A DNA stretch of 63,876 nucleotides from CAZTJA01 sp964613745 (GCA_964613745.1 CAZTJA010000009.1:1-63876); one strand, 5' to 3'; positions 35,769 through 44,588 are shown, numbered from the stretch's first letter. A program made the numbers and translations. The notes: generated by a model from the letters alone, not told the origin.

Positions 35769-37049
35769 ATGGATACGGCCATCGAATCTCTTGGAATAGC
35801 GAAAATACCCTCTCCATTGAAAATACGGTTTGTCTCTGATGATGAGCGGGTTTTATGCGCTATTTCAGCCGAAACGGTAATTAACCAGATTCGTGAAACC
35901 TCGGTCCCTATTTCATTCTGTAAGGCAGGCCCCAGAGAAAAGATCTATTTTGATCCGAGTAAGCTTAAATGCGCAATGGTAACAAGCGGCGGCCTTTGCC
36001 CCGGCCTGAATAACGTTATTCGATCTCTAGTTCTCACGTTGTACCACACATATGGTGTAAAAAATATTTTCGGGATTAAATACGGTTTTCAGGGATTCAT
36101 CCCAAGTTATGGCCATCCTATTGTCGAACTGACTCCTGCAATTGTTTCCGAGATCAATGAACTCGGTGGAACCATACTCGCTTCATCCCGTGGACCTCAG
36201 GACATCGGCGAAATTGTGGACGCTTTGGAGCGGATGAATATAGGAATACTTTTCACGATAGGCGGTGATGGGACCTTTCGCGCGGCTCTAAAAATAGCTC
36301 AAGAGATTCGTTCCCGTGGTGCAAAGATAAGCGTAATCGGTATACCGAAAACGATCGACAACGACATACTGTATATGTCTCGATCATTCGGCTTTCAGAC
36401 TGCGGTTCAGGTTGCATCCGAAGCAATTGAGGCGGCTCACGTTGAGGCAGAAGGAGCTCCCAATGGTGTCGGGCTTGTGAAATTGATGGGTCGGCATTCC
36501 GGGTTCATCGCAGCAACTGCCGCTCTTGCCAATCGCGATGCCAATATCGTGCTGATCCCTGAGGCGGATTTCGACATTGAAGGCAATCATGGGTTGCTGG
36601 CGTTCCTCGAAAAAAGAATAGCTCGGAGAAAACATGCCGTGATAGTGGTCGCAGAAGGTGCGGGCCAGCGATACGCTGAGGGCGAAGGGACCGATGAATC
36701 GGGAAATCCGCGATTGGGTGATATCGGTATTCACTTAAAAAATGTAATTACGAACTATTTCAAAGAGCGAGATGTAGAACTCAACTTGAAATATATCGAC
36801 CCTAGTTATATGATCCGGTCGGTTCAGGCCAACTCGGATGATTCGATCTTTTGCGGTTTTTTGGGCCAGAATGCAGTACATGCAGGTATGAACGGTATGA
36901 CCAACATGGTGGTCGGGATTTGGAACGACGAATACGTTTACATACCGATCAATTTGGTTGTGAGTGGACGAAAACAGGTTGATTTGGACGGAAGTTTGTG
37001 GCGAAGTGTTTTGGAATCAACGGGACAGCCAAGTTTTAAGCCGGAATAG
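35769..37049 (+). CDS. pfkA: 6-phosphofructokinase (ATP-type, plant/TP0108-like group)
   Basis: The protein has 426 residues, longer than E. coli PfkA (320). Motifs are T-S-G-G-L-C-P-G-L-N-N-V-I-R, G-G-D-G-T with Gly at the position that selects ATP, P-K-T-I-D-N-D with the Lys usual in pyrophosphate-type and plant enzymes, and M-G-R-H-S-G-F-I-A. The Gly/Lys pairing is that of the long ATP-dependent group found in plants and some bacteria. It phosphorylates fructose 6-phosphate in glycolysis. It stands alone. Confidence 0.92.
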   Translation: MDTAIESLGIAKIPSPLKIRFVSDDERVLCAISAETVINQIRETSVPISFCKAGPREKIYFDPSKLKCAMVTSGGLCPGLNNVIRSLVLTLYHTYGVKNIFGIKYGFQGFIPSYGHPIVELTPAIVSEINELGGTILASSRGPQDIGEIVDALERMNIGILFTIGGDGTFRAALKIAQEIRSRGAKISVIGIPKTIDNDILYMSRSFGFQTAVQVASEAIEAAHVEAEGAPNGVGLVKLMGRHSGFIAATAALANRDANIVLIPEADFDIEGNHGLLAFLEKRIARRKHAVIVVAEGAGQRYAEGEGTDESGNPRLGDIGIHLKNVITNYFKERDVELNLKYIDPSYMIRSVQANSDDSIFCGFLGQNAVHAGMNGMTNMVVGIWNDEYVYIPINLVVSGRKQVDLDGSLWRSVLESTGQPSFKPE

Positions 37050-37201
37050 GCTCGCCCGGGCGTCAACTAACCAAAAGAACTAAGGATGTTGGTAGTTTAT
37101 TGCCAAGTATAAGGAACAGTAGGATGTTTTTATGATTTTGTTTCAGAAGTTCTGGACTGATTCATTAACATAGTTTATCATTTCGCAATTGGAGGTATGA
37201 A

Positions 37202-37522
37202 ATGAAAAGGAAGTTTGTCGTTATCATTGCCGGAGTTCTGTTGGTGCTTATGGTCGCGGCCGTAAGTCATGCCGGCGGGGTATTCGTAGCAACGTCTAAA
37301 AATTTCAGAGGTGCCTTATATCAAGGTTTTGGACCGACTCCCGCTCACGCGTCCGAAATGGCGATGGTGAAGTGTTCGCAGGATTCTTTTGTTCCTCCGA
37401 GCTGCCGGGTCGTGTCCGTTAGAATGGATTGCCCGCCGCCCGTGTGCGCGCCGCCGGTTCACAAGCCTATACGGAAAGTTATGGCCAACCCTGCCGGGTA
37501 TTATGGCAGGCCCATGCCTTAA
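37202..37522 (+). CDS. Small exported protein, DUF4189-like with Cys/Pro tail
   Basis: This 106-residue protein has GGAGG six bases before the ATG and a signal peptide (1-24, V-S-H-A-G-G). The mature part resembles the DUF4189 pattern (A-x-S-x-N-F-R-G-A, A-x-E-M-A-M-V-K-C, S-C-R-V-V-S-V) and then shows D-C-P-P-P-V-C-A-P-P, the same repeat unit as the two larger Cys/Pro proteins at 39804 and 46158. It has its own strong terminator. Function unknown. Confidence 0.72.
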   Translation: MKRKFVVIIAGVLLVLMVAAVSHAGGVFVATSKNFRGALYQGFGPTPAHASEMAMVKCSQDSFVPPSCRVVSVRMDCPPPVCAPPVHKPIRKVMANPAGYYGRPMP

Positions 37523-37614
37523 TGAAAGAATGCTGAGGATTCGGGCCTTTGTTAGGTAAATCCATAGCCTAATTCCAGCATAGACAAGGCATTTAAGTGC
37601 AATATAAGACAGCA

Positions 37615-37645
37615 CCCCTCGTGACCCCCGTCCGAGGGGTTTTTT
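37615..37645 (+). terminator. Rho-independent terminator
   Basis: The stem CCCCTCG/CGAGGGG (37615-37621 and 37633-37639) with an 11-base loop is followed by six T. It ends the transcript of the small DUF4189-like gene, 12 bases before the next start. Confidence 0.85.
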
Positions 37646-37656
37646 CTTGATCAGCC

Positions 37657-38250
37657 ATGCTCAAAATATTTAAAATTTTCATCGGCATACTCATTCTGGT
37701 TTTCTCCGGCTATGGTATCTACCATTTTATTTCTACTTCCCTAACAAAGAGTCGCGGGGAACAATTGGTAGAAAACCAATTTGTTCAGGGAGTAGCCACA
37801 AAAACAGCTGAAAAGCTTCGGGAAAATTTACTGAACACTCCGGACGATAAACTCGAAAAGGAATCTGAACAATTCACGCGCAAGATGTACCCTATAATAA
37901 AGGGAGCTCTAAAAGGTCAAATGGAAGCTATTAAAGAAGATTCTCAAAGAGCCGATTTTCCCAAAGAGATGTATGAGACGGGAAAGCAGCTTTCCGAAAG
38001 AATTCTTCAGCCATTTGTCAAAGGATTCATTGATGGATCCGGAAAGAACTTAGGTGATCTCGATCGAACAGTGCAGGAATTGAAGACGTTTACTGAAAAG
38101 AACAAGGACGTCTTGGATTCCATTGGACAGGGTTTATCCTTCCTGAACAAAACTCTAAAGAATCTTCCGCCGCCGCCTCACCCCGGACCATTAGCTCCAA
38201 GGTTGCCCGACAATTTTCCTCGTCCTCATGGAGAATATCCTCCCTATTGA
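37657..38250 (+). CDS. Membrane-anchored helical protein with proline-rich tail
   Basis: The protein has 197 residues and no recognised family. One N-terminal membrane segment (about residues 5-25) leads into a charged, helix-forming domain (about 33-165), then a Pro-rich end (L-P-P-P-P-H-P-G-P, P-R-P-H-G-E-Y-P-P-Y). It is probably anchored in the inner membrane with the rest in the periplasm. It starts just after a terminator, so it should have its own promoter or depend on readthrough. Confidence 0.62.
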   Translation: MLKIFKIFIGILILVFSGYGIYHFISTSLTKSRGEQLVENQFVQGVATKTAEKLRENLLNTPDDKLEKESEQFTRKMYPIIKGALKGQMEAIKEDSQRADFPKEMYETGKQLSERILQPFVKGFIDGSGKNLGDLDRTVQELKTFTEKNKDVLDSIGQGLSFLNKTLKNLPPPPHPGPLAPRLPDNFPRPHGEYPPY

Positions 38251-38381
38251 AGCCAAGTCTTTTTCGACGGCGCATGTCCTGAACCGGTGACGATTCAACT
38301 CGATATCGGCTGCTTTACATGGTGGTGCCTCTGGGTTAGGATGACCGAGACGATAAGGGTGCATGAAGAGCTAGAGGCAAC

Positions 38382-39692
38382 ATGAAATATCCAAAGCACA
38401 AGCACTTACGAACCGATTTGCATGACGCCGGTTTTCAACGGGAACTTGGAGACATAACGACATCTGGCTTTATTCTTTCTCGTAGGGATTTCCTCATTGG
38501 TACCGGGTTTACCTTACTTACCTTGCTTGCAACCGGAAAAACCCAAGCGCAAGACAAACCGGAGATATTAAAAATCGGGATTCTCTTGCCCGAAGAAGGC
38601 TCACGGGCGAGTTTCACGAATTCGTTCTATGCAGGGTTCGAAGCCTACTGCGATAAATCGGCATCAAAATCACAGGTTCAGTTACTTAAAAAGAACTCGG
38701 GACAGGATGATTCCAAGACATTAGAAATGCTGGCCGAGCTCGTTATGAACGACAAGGTTGATATTCTTATCGGTCCGCCAAGTCCGAAAGGCCTCGAACA
38801 GACTATCCATGGATTATCCACGGAAGACACGGTTCTTTTCGTACTCAGTCCGGTCTTACGGTTCGTGTCCGGCGAAATGTGCCGAAAAGGAAGTTTTAGA
38901 ATTGAAACCAATAGTTACCAGCGAGCGTACCCTTTGGCTCCCTGGTCGATCGCGAATGGAAGCCGGAAAGTATTCATAACCGGCGACAAGGATGTCGAGT
39001 CGAATGAACAGGCGGACGCCTTTGCGTACGGCTTCGAACGATCCGGCGGTGCCTTTGTTGACCGAATCATGACCGAAAAACCCGAGGATATAGACTCGAT
39101 AATCCAAAAAATCAATGCATCCGATGCCGATGTGGTCTTCGCCGCTTTTAAGGAACCTTTAGCAGAGAAATTCTTTAGCGGCTGTAAAGCATTAAAGCAT
39201 CAACTAAGAACGGCGATTCTAGGGAATCATTCTCTATTGGAGAGAATTCCTGCGGATGCTCCTGAACTTACTATTAAAACAATGACGTTTCTCAAGGAAC
39301 CTGAATCATTTGCGAAAAAGCTTACGAAAGATAACAAGTTGAATGATGTGGATCTCGATGCAGCTGTGGCCGGTTTCGATACGGCGACGGTAATCTTTGA
39401 ATCATTCAGGGTTCTTCAGGAAAAAACCCGTGAAGCTCCGTTATTGGTGGACCACATTGCCAATTCGGAATTCTCCGGTGCTCGAAAATTCACATTCGAT
39501 AAGAATCATGAACCTTTAGTTGAAGGCTTTTTACTAGAATCCATCATCTCCGGTGGAACCATCAAGAGTTCCGTTCGAGAGAGTCTGGGCATCGTTTCCA
39601 CGCCCGATTTCGGCTGTGGCCGCATCGGATTTCCCAAGAAGCCGGAAACCGAAATTAAAGATGAAGAGCCGTTTTGGGACGAGAACGGTTAA
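38382..39692 (+). CDS. Tat-exported branched-chain-amino-acid-type binding protein
   Basis: A 436-residue protein. An unusually long basic N-terminus leads to S-R-R-D-F-L-I-G, a twin-arginine signal, with the hydrophobic stretch ending A-T-G-K-T-Q-A-Q. The mature part is a type 1 periplasmic binding fold (LivJ/Peripla_BP_6): L-K-I-G-I-L-L-P-E-E-G-S, D-I-L-I-G-P-P-S, V-F-I-T-G-D-K-D-V-E-S and A-D-V-V-F-A-A-F. No permease or ATPase lies near, so it may act as a sensor or serve a transporter encoded elsewhere. Confidence 0.83.
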   Translation: MKYPKHKHLRTDLHDAGFQRELGDITTSGFILSRRDFLIGTGFTLLTLLATGKTQAQDKPEILKIGILLPEEGSRASFTNSFYAGFEAYCDKSASKSQVQLLKKNSGQDDSKTLEMLAELVMNDKVDILIGPPSPKGLEQTIHGLSTEDTVLFVLSPVLRFVSGEMCRKGSFRIETNSYQRAYPLAPWSIANGSRKVFITGDKDVESNEQADAFAYGFERSGGAFVDRIMTEKPEDIDSIIQKINASDADVVFAAFKEPLAEKFFSGCKALKHQLRTAILGNHSLLERIPADAPELTIKTMTFLKEPESFAKKLTKDNKLNDVDLDAAVAGFDTATVIFESFRVLQEKTREAPLLVDHIANSEFSGARKFTFDKNHEPLVEGFLLESIISGGTIKSSVRESLGIVSTPDFGCGRIGFPKKPETEIKDEEPFWDENG

Positions 39693-39709
39693 TTTTACAA
39701 TGGTTATCA

Positions 39710-39738
39710 TTGACACTTAACCGTAATTCTGGTAGTTT
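39710..39738 (+). promoter_or_regulatory. Candidate promoter of the Cys/Pro protein gene
   Basis: Consensus TTGACA (39710-39715) and TAGTTT (39733-39738) are 17 bases apart, 66 bases before the start at 39804. Confidence 0.5.
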
Positions 39739-39803
39739 GCTACACTACTAATCAGAGATCTGTATTTGAGTTTGTTGGGGAATACCCCTTTAAGGAGGGA
39801 TTC

Positions 39804-40502
39804 ATGCGGATACTTCCCGGGCCGATAAAATGCCTTTTATCCATTTTTATTGTTCTACTATTTTCATCTTTAGCGTTTAGTGGCGGACCGGTTTGCGCGC
39901 CTTCGAAATGTGTGCCGGTAATGTCTACTTGTCCTCCGCCTTTGCCGGTGATGCCCAGTTGCGCACCGCCGATGCCGGTAATGCCGACCTGTGCTCCCCC
40001 GGTGCCTGTATGCGGTCCTCCTAGATGTGCTCCACCAATGTGTCCGCCTCCAATGTGTGCTCCGCCTGTTTGTCCCCCACCGGCTTGTGGTCCGGCTTAT
40101 TGTCCTCCACCATCATGTGCCAAAGAGGACAACTGCTTCACACTATTGGGAAAAGGTGCATGCAAATTGGTTGTAGGAGTATTGTCTTTACCCTTCAAGG
40201 TAGTGGATTGCATTTTTGGTCAAACTGATTGCGGCCCCAGGAACTTAGGTAGATGCGCCCCCTACGCGAGGACAGCCTGCATGCCTCCGTCCTGCGGACC
40301 TACATATTGTCCTCCCCCGATGCCCGCTTGCGGCCCTGCTTACGGTTGTGGGATTGGTTTTGGTCCCTCCGTCGGTGGACCTGTAGGATTTGGTTTTGCA
40401 GGACCGAAACGTGGAAAGTTTGTTCCGTTTGCTGAAAAGAAATCGCTACCCGCTTCGTTAATCGCGGGAACACCTACTTCGGTATTCGGAGAGTACTGGT
40501 AG
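39804..40502 (+). CDS. Exported Cys/Pro-rich repeat protein (CAPP/CPPP type), larger member
   Basis: A 232-residue protein with GGAGG five bases before the ATG and a signal peptide ending near S-L-A-F-S-G-G. The first 80 mature residues are almost wholly C-x-P-P and V-M-P units (C-A-P-P, C-P-P-P, C-G-P-P) with a Cys every 4-8 residues. A non-repeat hydrophobic middle (about 110-145), a second Cys/Pro block and a Gly/Phe-rich end follow. A disulfide-linked or metal-binding extracellular structural protein is plausible but unproven. It resembles 46158-46712 after the signal peptide (G-G-P-V-C-A-P versus G-G-P-P-V-C-A-P-P). Confidence 0.8.
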   Translation: MRILPGPIKCLLSIFIVLLFSSLAFSGGPVCAPSKCVPVMSTCPPPLPVMPSCAPPMPVMPTCAPPVPVCGPPRCAPPMCPPPMCAPPVCPPPACGPAYCPPPSCAKEDNCFTLLGKGACKLVVGVLSLPFKVVDCIFGQTDCGPRNLGRCAPYARTACMPPSCGPTYCPPPMPACGPAYGCGIGFGPSVGGPVGFGFAGPKRGKFVPFAEKKSLPASLIAGTPTSVFGEYW

Positions 40503-40527
40503 AAATTTGAAATGACTAAAATCAAAG

Positions 40528-40553
40528 GAGACGTCAAACGTCTCCTTTTTTTA
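40528..40553. terminator. Bidirectional rho-independent terminator
   Basis: A perfect eight-base stem GGAGACGT/ACGTCTCC with a three-base loop is followed by seven T on the plus strand and preceded by three A. It lies between the convergent Cys/Pro and J-domain genes and can serve both. Confidence 0.85.
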
Positions 40554-40589
40554 TGCAATATTTTGCCGTTCGTACGCCGATAAAAACTG

Positions 40590-41375
40590 TTAGCTCCATC
40601 TCCTAATGCGGAATATTCTGTCCTTGGCTTCGTTGATTTCCTTCATCTTGTCTTCGTATCCGCCATGATGATCCGGATGGTATTTCCTAGCTAGCCGACG
40701 CCAAGCCTTGATTACTTCTTCTCGGTTGGAATCGGCTGGAATTTCGAGAATGACGAAATACTTCCGAACGACAAATTCGAAAGGGTTGACTGAGGATTTC
40801 TTGTGCTTCTCCCAAAAATCATGAGGTATCCAGTTCTCACGTTGTCTGGCCCTCATGGCCTCCTTCCAACGTATCATCGCCAAAGCCGACCGAATCATTG
40901 AAATATATGCGGCTTTCATAAGAGCATCTTTTTTCGTAAAAGGTACGATTGTGTTCGCCGCACGTAGCAAATCTTCAACAATGTCAGTATCTAATGTACT
41001 TATATGGAACGCGCTGGGTTCCATTGGGCCAACTAAATAATGAAGTCTCCGCATCAAAGCCATTAGCTCGGCGTTTTCATATTCACTATGTTCGTAACAT
41101 CTACAGTCTCGAAATTCAGGATCATTCTCGCATTGCCTGAATCCGATACCCCGTCCTCGCCATGAAACTCCCAAACACTTGTGAGGATCGATTTTAATTA
41201 CCCAAACGCCTCTTTCGGAACAATTCACAACTGCATGTCCGTCAAGGTCTCTTTCAATAATCCTAAGAATCCGATTAATCCTATACTCCGACAATCCCAG
41301 AATCTCGGATAACTTTGATCGTTGAGTCCCGGGATTCGCGAGCACAAAACTGTATGTTCGTTCGTATATATTCAT
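40590..41375 (-). CDS. Winged-helix plus J-domain protein
   Basis: A protein of about 261 residues. The N-terminus (about 1-60) looks like a winged helix (S-K-L-S-E-I-L-G-L-S-E-Y-R-I-N-R-I-L). A short Cys/His-rich part follows (C-E-N-D-P-E-F-R-D-C-R-C-Y-E-H). The C-terminal 60 residues are a DnaJ domain with the H-P-D motif (A-R-K-Y-H-P-D-H-H-G-G), which should stimulate DnaK. No G/F or zinc-finger region of true DnaJ is present. ATG 41375 is chosen; a TTG seven codons earlier is possible. The combination suggests a chaperone-linked regulator. Confidence 0.8.
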   Translation of the reverse strand: MNIYERTYSFVLANPGTQRSKLSEILGLSEYRINRILRIIERDLDGHAVVNCSERGVWVIKIDPHKCLGVSWRGRGIGFRQCENDPEFRDCRCYEHSEYENAELMALMRRLHYLVGPMEPSAFHISTLDTDIVEDLLRAANTIVPFTKKDALMKAAYISMIRSALAMIRWKEAMRARQRENWIPHDFWEKHKKSSVNPFEFVVRKYFVILEIPADSNREEVIKAWRRLARKYHPDHHGGYEDKMKEINEAKDRIFRIRRWS

Positions 41376-41695
41376 TATTCCAAAACTTTCCGCCAAGGAT
41401 CACAATGTACAGACAACCACGTGACCATTTTCGGTCTTCAACGTGAAAATATCAATGGAGTGTTAAGGGAGATGAAGCTTTTCGGAAGATTTGAAGTAGA
41501 AATGAAGCCCGGCCGTTAAGCTGGGAGGGGAGGCGAAGGCGGCCGGGCTTGTCATGAACACATGCTGAGATGCAGATGTTCAATTCCTTCGTCCTAACAA
41601 GCTTTCCTTCCCGGATTCCCTCCGAATTCCGGGTCGGGTTATTCGCATAAAAGGTGTGGTTCAGAAATGGCCGCAGTTAAACTGCGGCTCTATTG
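41376..41695. other. 320-base intergenic region with GC-rich hairpins
   Basis: No gene is seen. Three inverted repeats occur: 41505-41550 (perfect 11-base arms AAGCCCGGCCG/CGGCCGGGCTT, 24-base purine-rich loop with GGGAGGGGAGG), 41612-41635 (six-base arms) and 41670-41688 (eight-base arms). None has a clear T-run, so they are weak intrinsic terminators at best for the upstream barrel gene on the minus strand. Confidence 0.6.
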
Positions 41696-42703
41696 TTAGA
41701 AAATGAACCCTAGCTGAAAGAAACCGCCATCCATTGCGACATCAATGCTTTTGAGATCACTTTCCTTCTTCTTATAGGAAGTGTAGCGGTAACCACCCGC
41801 TATATAACCCCATTTACCATTATTCATTGGAACGCTGTATTTGAGGCTGGTACTCAGGTCAGCGGCAAGAGAATCATCGCCGAAGCCGACGCCTGCCTTA
41901 CATTCCAGGCTGAGTGCATCCAGGGCACGCACATTACGAACGCAGCGTTCGATTTCTATACCTGCCATTGCCATATTGAGATTCATTTCCATAGTGTCGC
42001 CACAGCAATTCAGGACAACACTGCTTATCTTGTCATCGACTCGGGCATATTCCCCGAAAATCCCAATCCTGGAGCTCGGAGTCAGAATTGGATCGTATAC
42101 CAATCCTACCCGGTGATAGTAATGCTCCCATTTGGTGCGTGTTTGTTGGCCAAATCCGAACTGGTTCGTTCCGAATACGAAATTGCGAGGTGAAGTCGGA
42201 CTACCTTCAAGCTGCATCCCGGAGAATGAGTATCGAGCGGCCCATTGAGGCTGAAAGCGGTATTTAGCCGTGAGCGTCGGAACAACCTGATGATTCGGTA
42301 AGCCCATGTCGGATACCATATCGATTTCATCTTGCATGCCGGTCCAACCAAAGTTTACGCCCTTGAAGTACCTAAGCTTGCCTTTCACTCGTGCAAATAA
42401 CACTTCCGCGTCGAACTGCCACCCTCCTGGTCTGCTGATGGGCAGAATGCATTCACCCAATGAATACTGCATAAAACCCTGCCCCATCGCGGGCTGAGGC
42501 ATAGGTAACGGTTTGCATTTCACAATAGGTTTCTGCGGCTTAATTTTAGAAACAAGCTTTGATTGAGAAAATGAAGGAGCTGCCAAGTCTTCATGTCTGT
42601 CCGCGAAAGCTGCAGGCCTGACGTCCCAGGCATCAACGGCAGTGATTGTTGCAAACAGAATAACTAGGCAAACCAATAGCATACTGGGTAATCTTTTGAA
42701 CAT
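41696..42703 (-). CDS. Predicted outer-membrane beta-barrel protein
   Basis: A 335-residue protein with a signal peptide (1 to about 25, I-T-A-V-D-A-W) and a G-rich Shine-Dalgarno site (GGGAGGGAGGG). After a Pro/Lys-rich stretch (about 45-75) it has alternating aromatic and polar strands (W-Q-F-D-A-E-V-L-F-A-R-V, T-A-K-Y-R-F-Q-P-Q-W-A-A-R-Y-S-F) and ends in Phe (Q-L-G-F-I-F), the usual outer-membrane assembly signal. Function unknown; a porin-like or structural barrel is likely. Confidence 0.78.
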   Translation of the reverse strand: MFKRLPSMLLVCLVILFATITAVDAWDVRPAAFADRHEDLAAPSFSQSKLVSKIKPQKPIVKCKPLPMPQPAMGQGFMQYSLGECILPISRPGGWQFDAEVLFARVKGKLRYFKGVNFGWTGMQDEIDMVSDMGLPNHQVVPTLTAKYRFQPQWAARYSFSGMQLEGSPTSPRNFVFGTNQFGFGQQTRTKWEHYYHRVGLVYDPILTPSSRIGIFGEYARVDDKISSVVLNCCGDTMEMNLNMAMAGIEIERCVRNVRALDALSLECKAGVGFGDDSLAADLSTSLKYSVPMNNGKWGYIAGGYRYTSYKKKESDLKSIDVAMDGGFFQLGFIF

Positions 42704-43086
42704 ACCCTCCCTCCCAGGAACAACGATTCGTTATGTCAAGCTTTACTCGTACGTTTTTTTATGTCAAGCTTTTTTATTGTAATTTTCAATCTTTGTTATT
42801 ATTTCTTAGATTTTAATTGATATTTAGGGCGCTTAGCTAACTTGTCATGCTTCACTATTATATCGCAAATAATTGAAATTACTAATAAGTCCTGTTTTCG
42901 CATTTCTAACTTTGTTTGGTTTTTTGGCATACCCAATAAATTTTATTACTCGGACCAACGCGCATCCTGACATGAGCTATACAGCATAACCTATCGCTTT
43001 CACTATTTTTTATATAGATTACGTGAAATATGGGTTGAGCACGAAATTTCTACGTAGGATCTGAAGACCAATTGAGGGGGGAGTGC
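42704..43086. other. 383-base AT-rich intergenic region with a 13-base direct repeat
   Basis: TATGTCAAGCTTT occurs at 42732-42744 and 42760-42772, 28 bases apart. On the minus strand each copy contains TTGACA, so they look like two -35 boxes or activator sites upstream of the barrel gene. No reading frame is credible here. Confidence 0.55.
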
Positions 43087-43956
43087 TCAGAAGAAATCTG
43101 AAAGTATGGACTCACCTATTTTCTTGACGTGTTTCAGCGAATGCCGCCTCAAGTTAAGAATATAAAGTTCGTTTGTGGGTATCCATGGGGACCATTGAAT
43201 GGGGTCCGTAGTAACGAAGTGCACCAGACATCTGCACCCTAGCTGACCTGCCAGGTGCGCTATTCCGGAATCATTCCCCACAAATACGGCGGCGGAATTC
43301 ATTCGACGGCATAGTTCGGACAGGGGCACATTTTCATAAAACTCATCTGCAAGGTCCAACAGTTCGGGCCACTGCCGATCCGTTTTGAGAAAATCATCGG
43401 CTTCCGATGCAGTAACAACGAGTTCTTTCCGGCTGTGCTTTTTAACAAGTCGAGCAACATGAAGAAAATATTCCAGGGGGGCACACTTGCTGCGTCCTCC
43501 GCTCCCCGGATGAATCCAGATGGAGTCTCTGTTCGTGACGCTCTGGTCCACTAGTAGTGCGCGCCTCTCGGGAATCGGTAACCGTAATTGATTATGGACG
43601 TGTTCAACAATGTGAATTCTACGATCTAATCTGGATGTAGCCCAAAATACCATCCCAGTTACTCGAGAGCGTAAATTGTCCACCACTGGTGTGGGTGATC
43701 GTGAAATTACGTAGGCTAAAGCATAGCTCGTTTGAGATTCCTCAGGTGAAGGATCGTTCTGGAACAGCCACAACAGGCCCTTGTCTTCAATAGATATGAA
43801 TTCTACGCCGTCTGGAATGAATATTTTAAAGCGTGGATCTCCTATGAAGATCAATGTGCGGTTCGGATATTCAACCTGAATAGAATGGATCAAAGGCAAG
43901 GTCAGCAGTGTGTCTCCCAGTGCCCCGGGTCGAAAGAGGAGTACTTTGTGCGGCAA
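43087..43956 (-). CDS. Family 9 glycosyltransferase (heptosyltransferase-like)
   Basis: The protein has 289 residues. The N-terminus R-P-G-A-L-G-D-T-L-L-T-L-P, the donor loop I-W-I-H-P-G-S-G-G-R-S-K, and V-F-V-G-N-D-S-G-I-A-H-L-A are typical of ADP-heptose:LPS transferases. It is shorter than WaaC/WaaF (about 320-350 residues). It probably acts in LPS core assembly with HldD and WaaA of this window, though the acceptor is unknown. Confidence 0.88.
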   Translation of the reverse strand: MPHKVLLFRPGALGDTLLTLPLIHSIQVEYPNRTLIFIGDPRFKIFIPDGVEFISIEDKGLLWLFQNDPSPEESQTSYALAYVISRSPTPVVDNLRSRVTGMVFWATSRLDRRIHIVEHVHNQLRLPIPERRALLVDQSVTNRDSIWIHPGSGGRSKCAPLEYFLHVARLVKKHSRKELVVTASEADDFLKTDRQWPELLDLADEFYENVPLSELCRRMNSAAVFVGNDSGIAHLAGQLGCRCLVHFVTTDPIQWSPWIPTNELYILNLRRHSLKHVKKIGESILSDFF

Positions 43957-44101
43957 TTCCGTAGAAATAATTTTGCTCCTTCGCTGAGCTATTTTTTATA
44001 TTGCAGCATCTTCAATTTTACGAGAGCGCAATGAGCGGCAAATGCGTTCGATAATTTTGCTCAGAAAAAAATTTAAGCTATGTAATCAGCAGGATTAATA
44101 G

Positions 44102-44581
44102 ATGATGCAACCTAAAGACATTTTAGCTTTGCTCTTTTTCGTAGGACTTTGTTTCGGAGCTGCAGCACTGGGGAGTTACTTTACTCAACAAAGTCTCGGG
44201 CCCTGGTATTTTGCGCTGAAAAAACCCTCATGGACCCCATCCGGCAGTACCATAGGAGCTGTATGGACGGTCCTTTATGCAATGATCGGAGTTTCAGGGT
44301 TTTTGGTATGGCGAAAGGGTGGATTTGGGGAGCAAGCTGTTCCATTTATGCTATATTTTGTTCAACTCATACTGAATGTACTTTGGTCTGCAGTGTTTTT
44401 TGGAATGAAATCGCCCGGCACTGCTTTCTTGGAAATAGTTCTTCTGTGGGTCGCAATTTTGCTGACCGTAATAGCATTCTACCATTCTTCCAAATTAGCA
44501 GCTGCCCTTTTGGTCCCATACTTAGCTTGGGTAACTTTTGCTGCCGGTTTAAATTATGTCATCTGGAATATGAACTCTTGA
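44102..44581 (+). CDS. tspO: TspO/MBR family tryptophan-rich membrane protein
   Basis: A five-helix membrane protein of 159 residues. The hallmark sequence is W-Y-F-A-L-K-K-P-S-W-T-P-S-G-S-T-I-G-A-V-W, followed by L-Y-A-M-I-G-V-S-G-F-L-V-W. TspO binds porphyrins and steroid-like ligands, and in bacteria it is linked to stress and tetrapyrrole control. ATG 44102 or 44105 may start it. Confidence 0.95.
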   Translation: MMQPKDILALLFFVGLCFGAAALGSYFTQQSLGPWYFALKKPSWTPSGSTIGAVWTVLYAMIGVSGFLVWRKGGFGEQAVPFMLYFVQLILNVLWSAVFFGMKSPGTAFLEIVLLWVAILLTVIAFYHSSKLAAALLVPYLAWVTFAAGLNYVIWNMNS

Positions 44582-44588
44582 GAGTATC

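Noticed and set aside
39804..40502. CRISPR-like or satellite repeat in the Cys/Pro gene
   Set aside because: The repeated DNA units are short, irregular and in frame, encoding C-x-P-P; there are no spacers.
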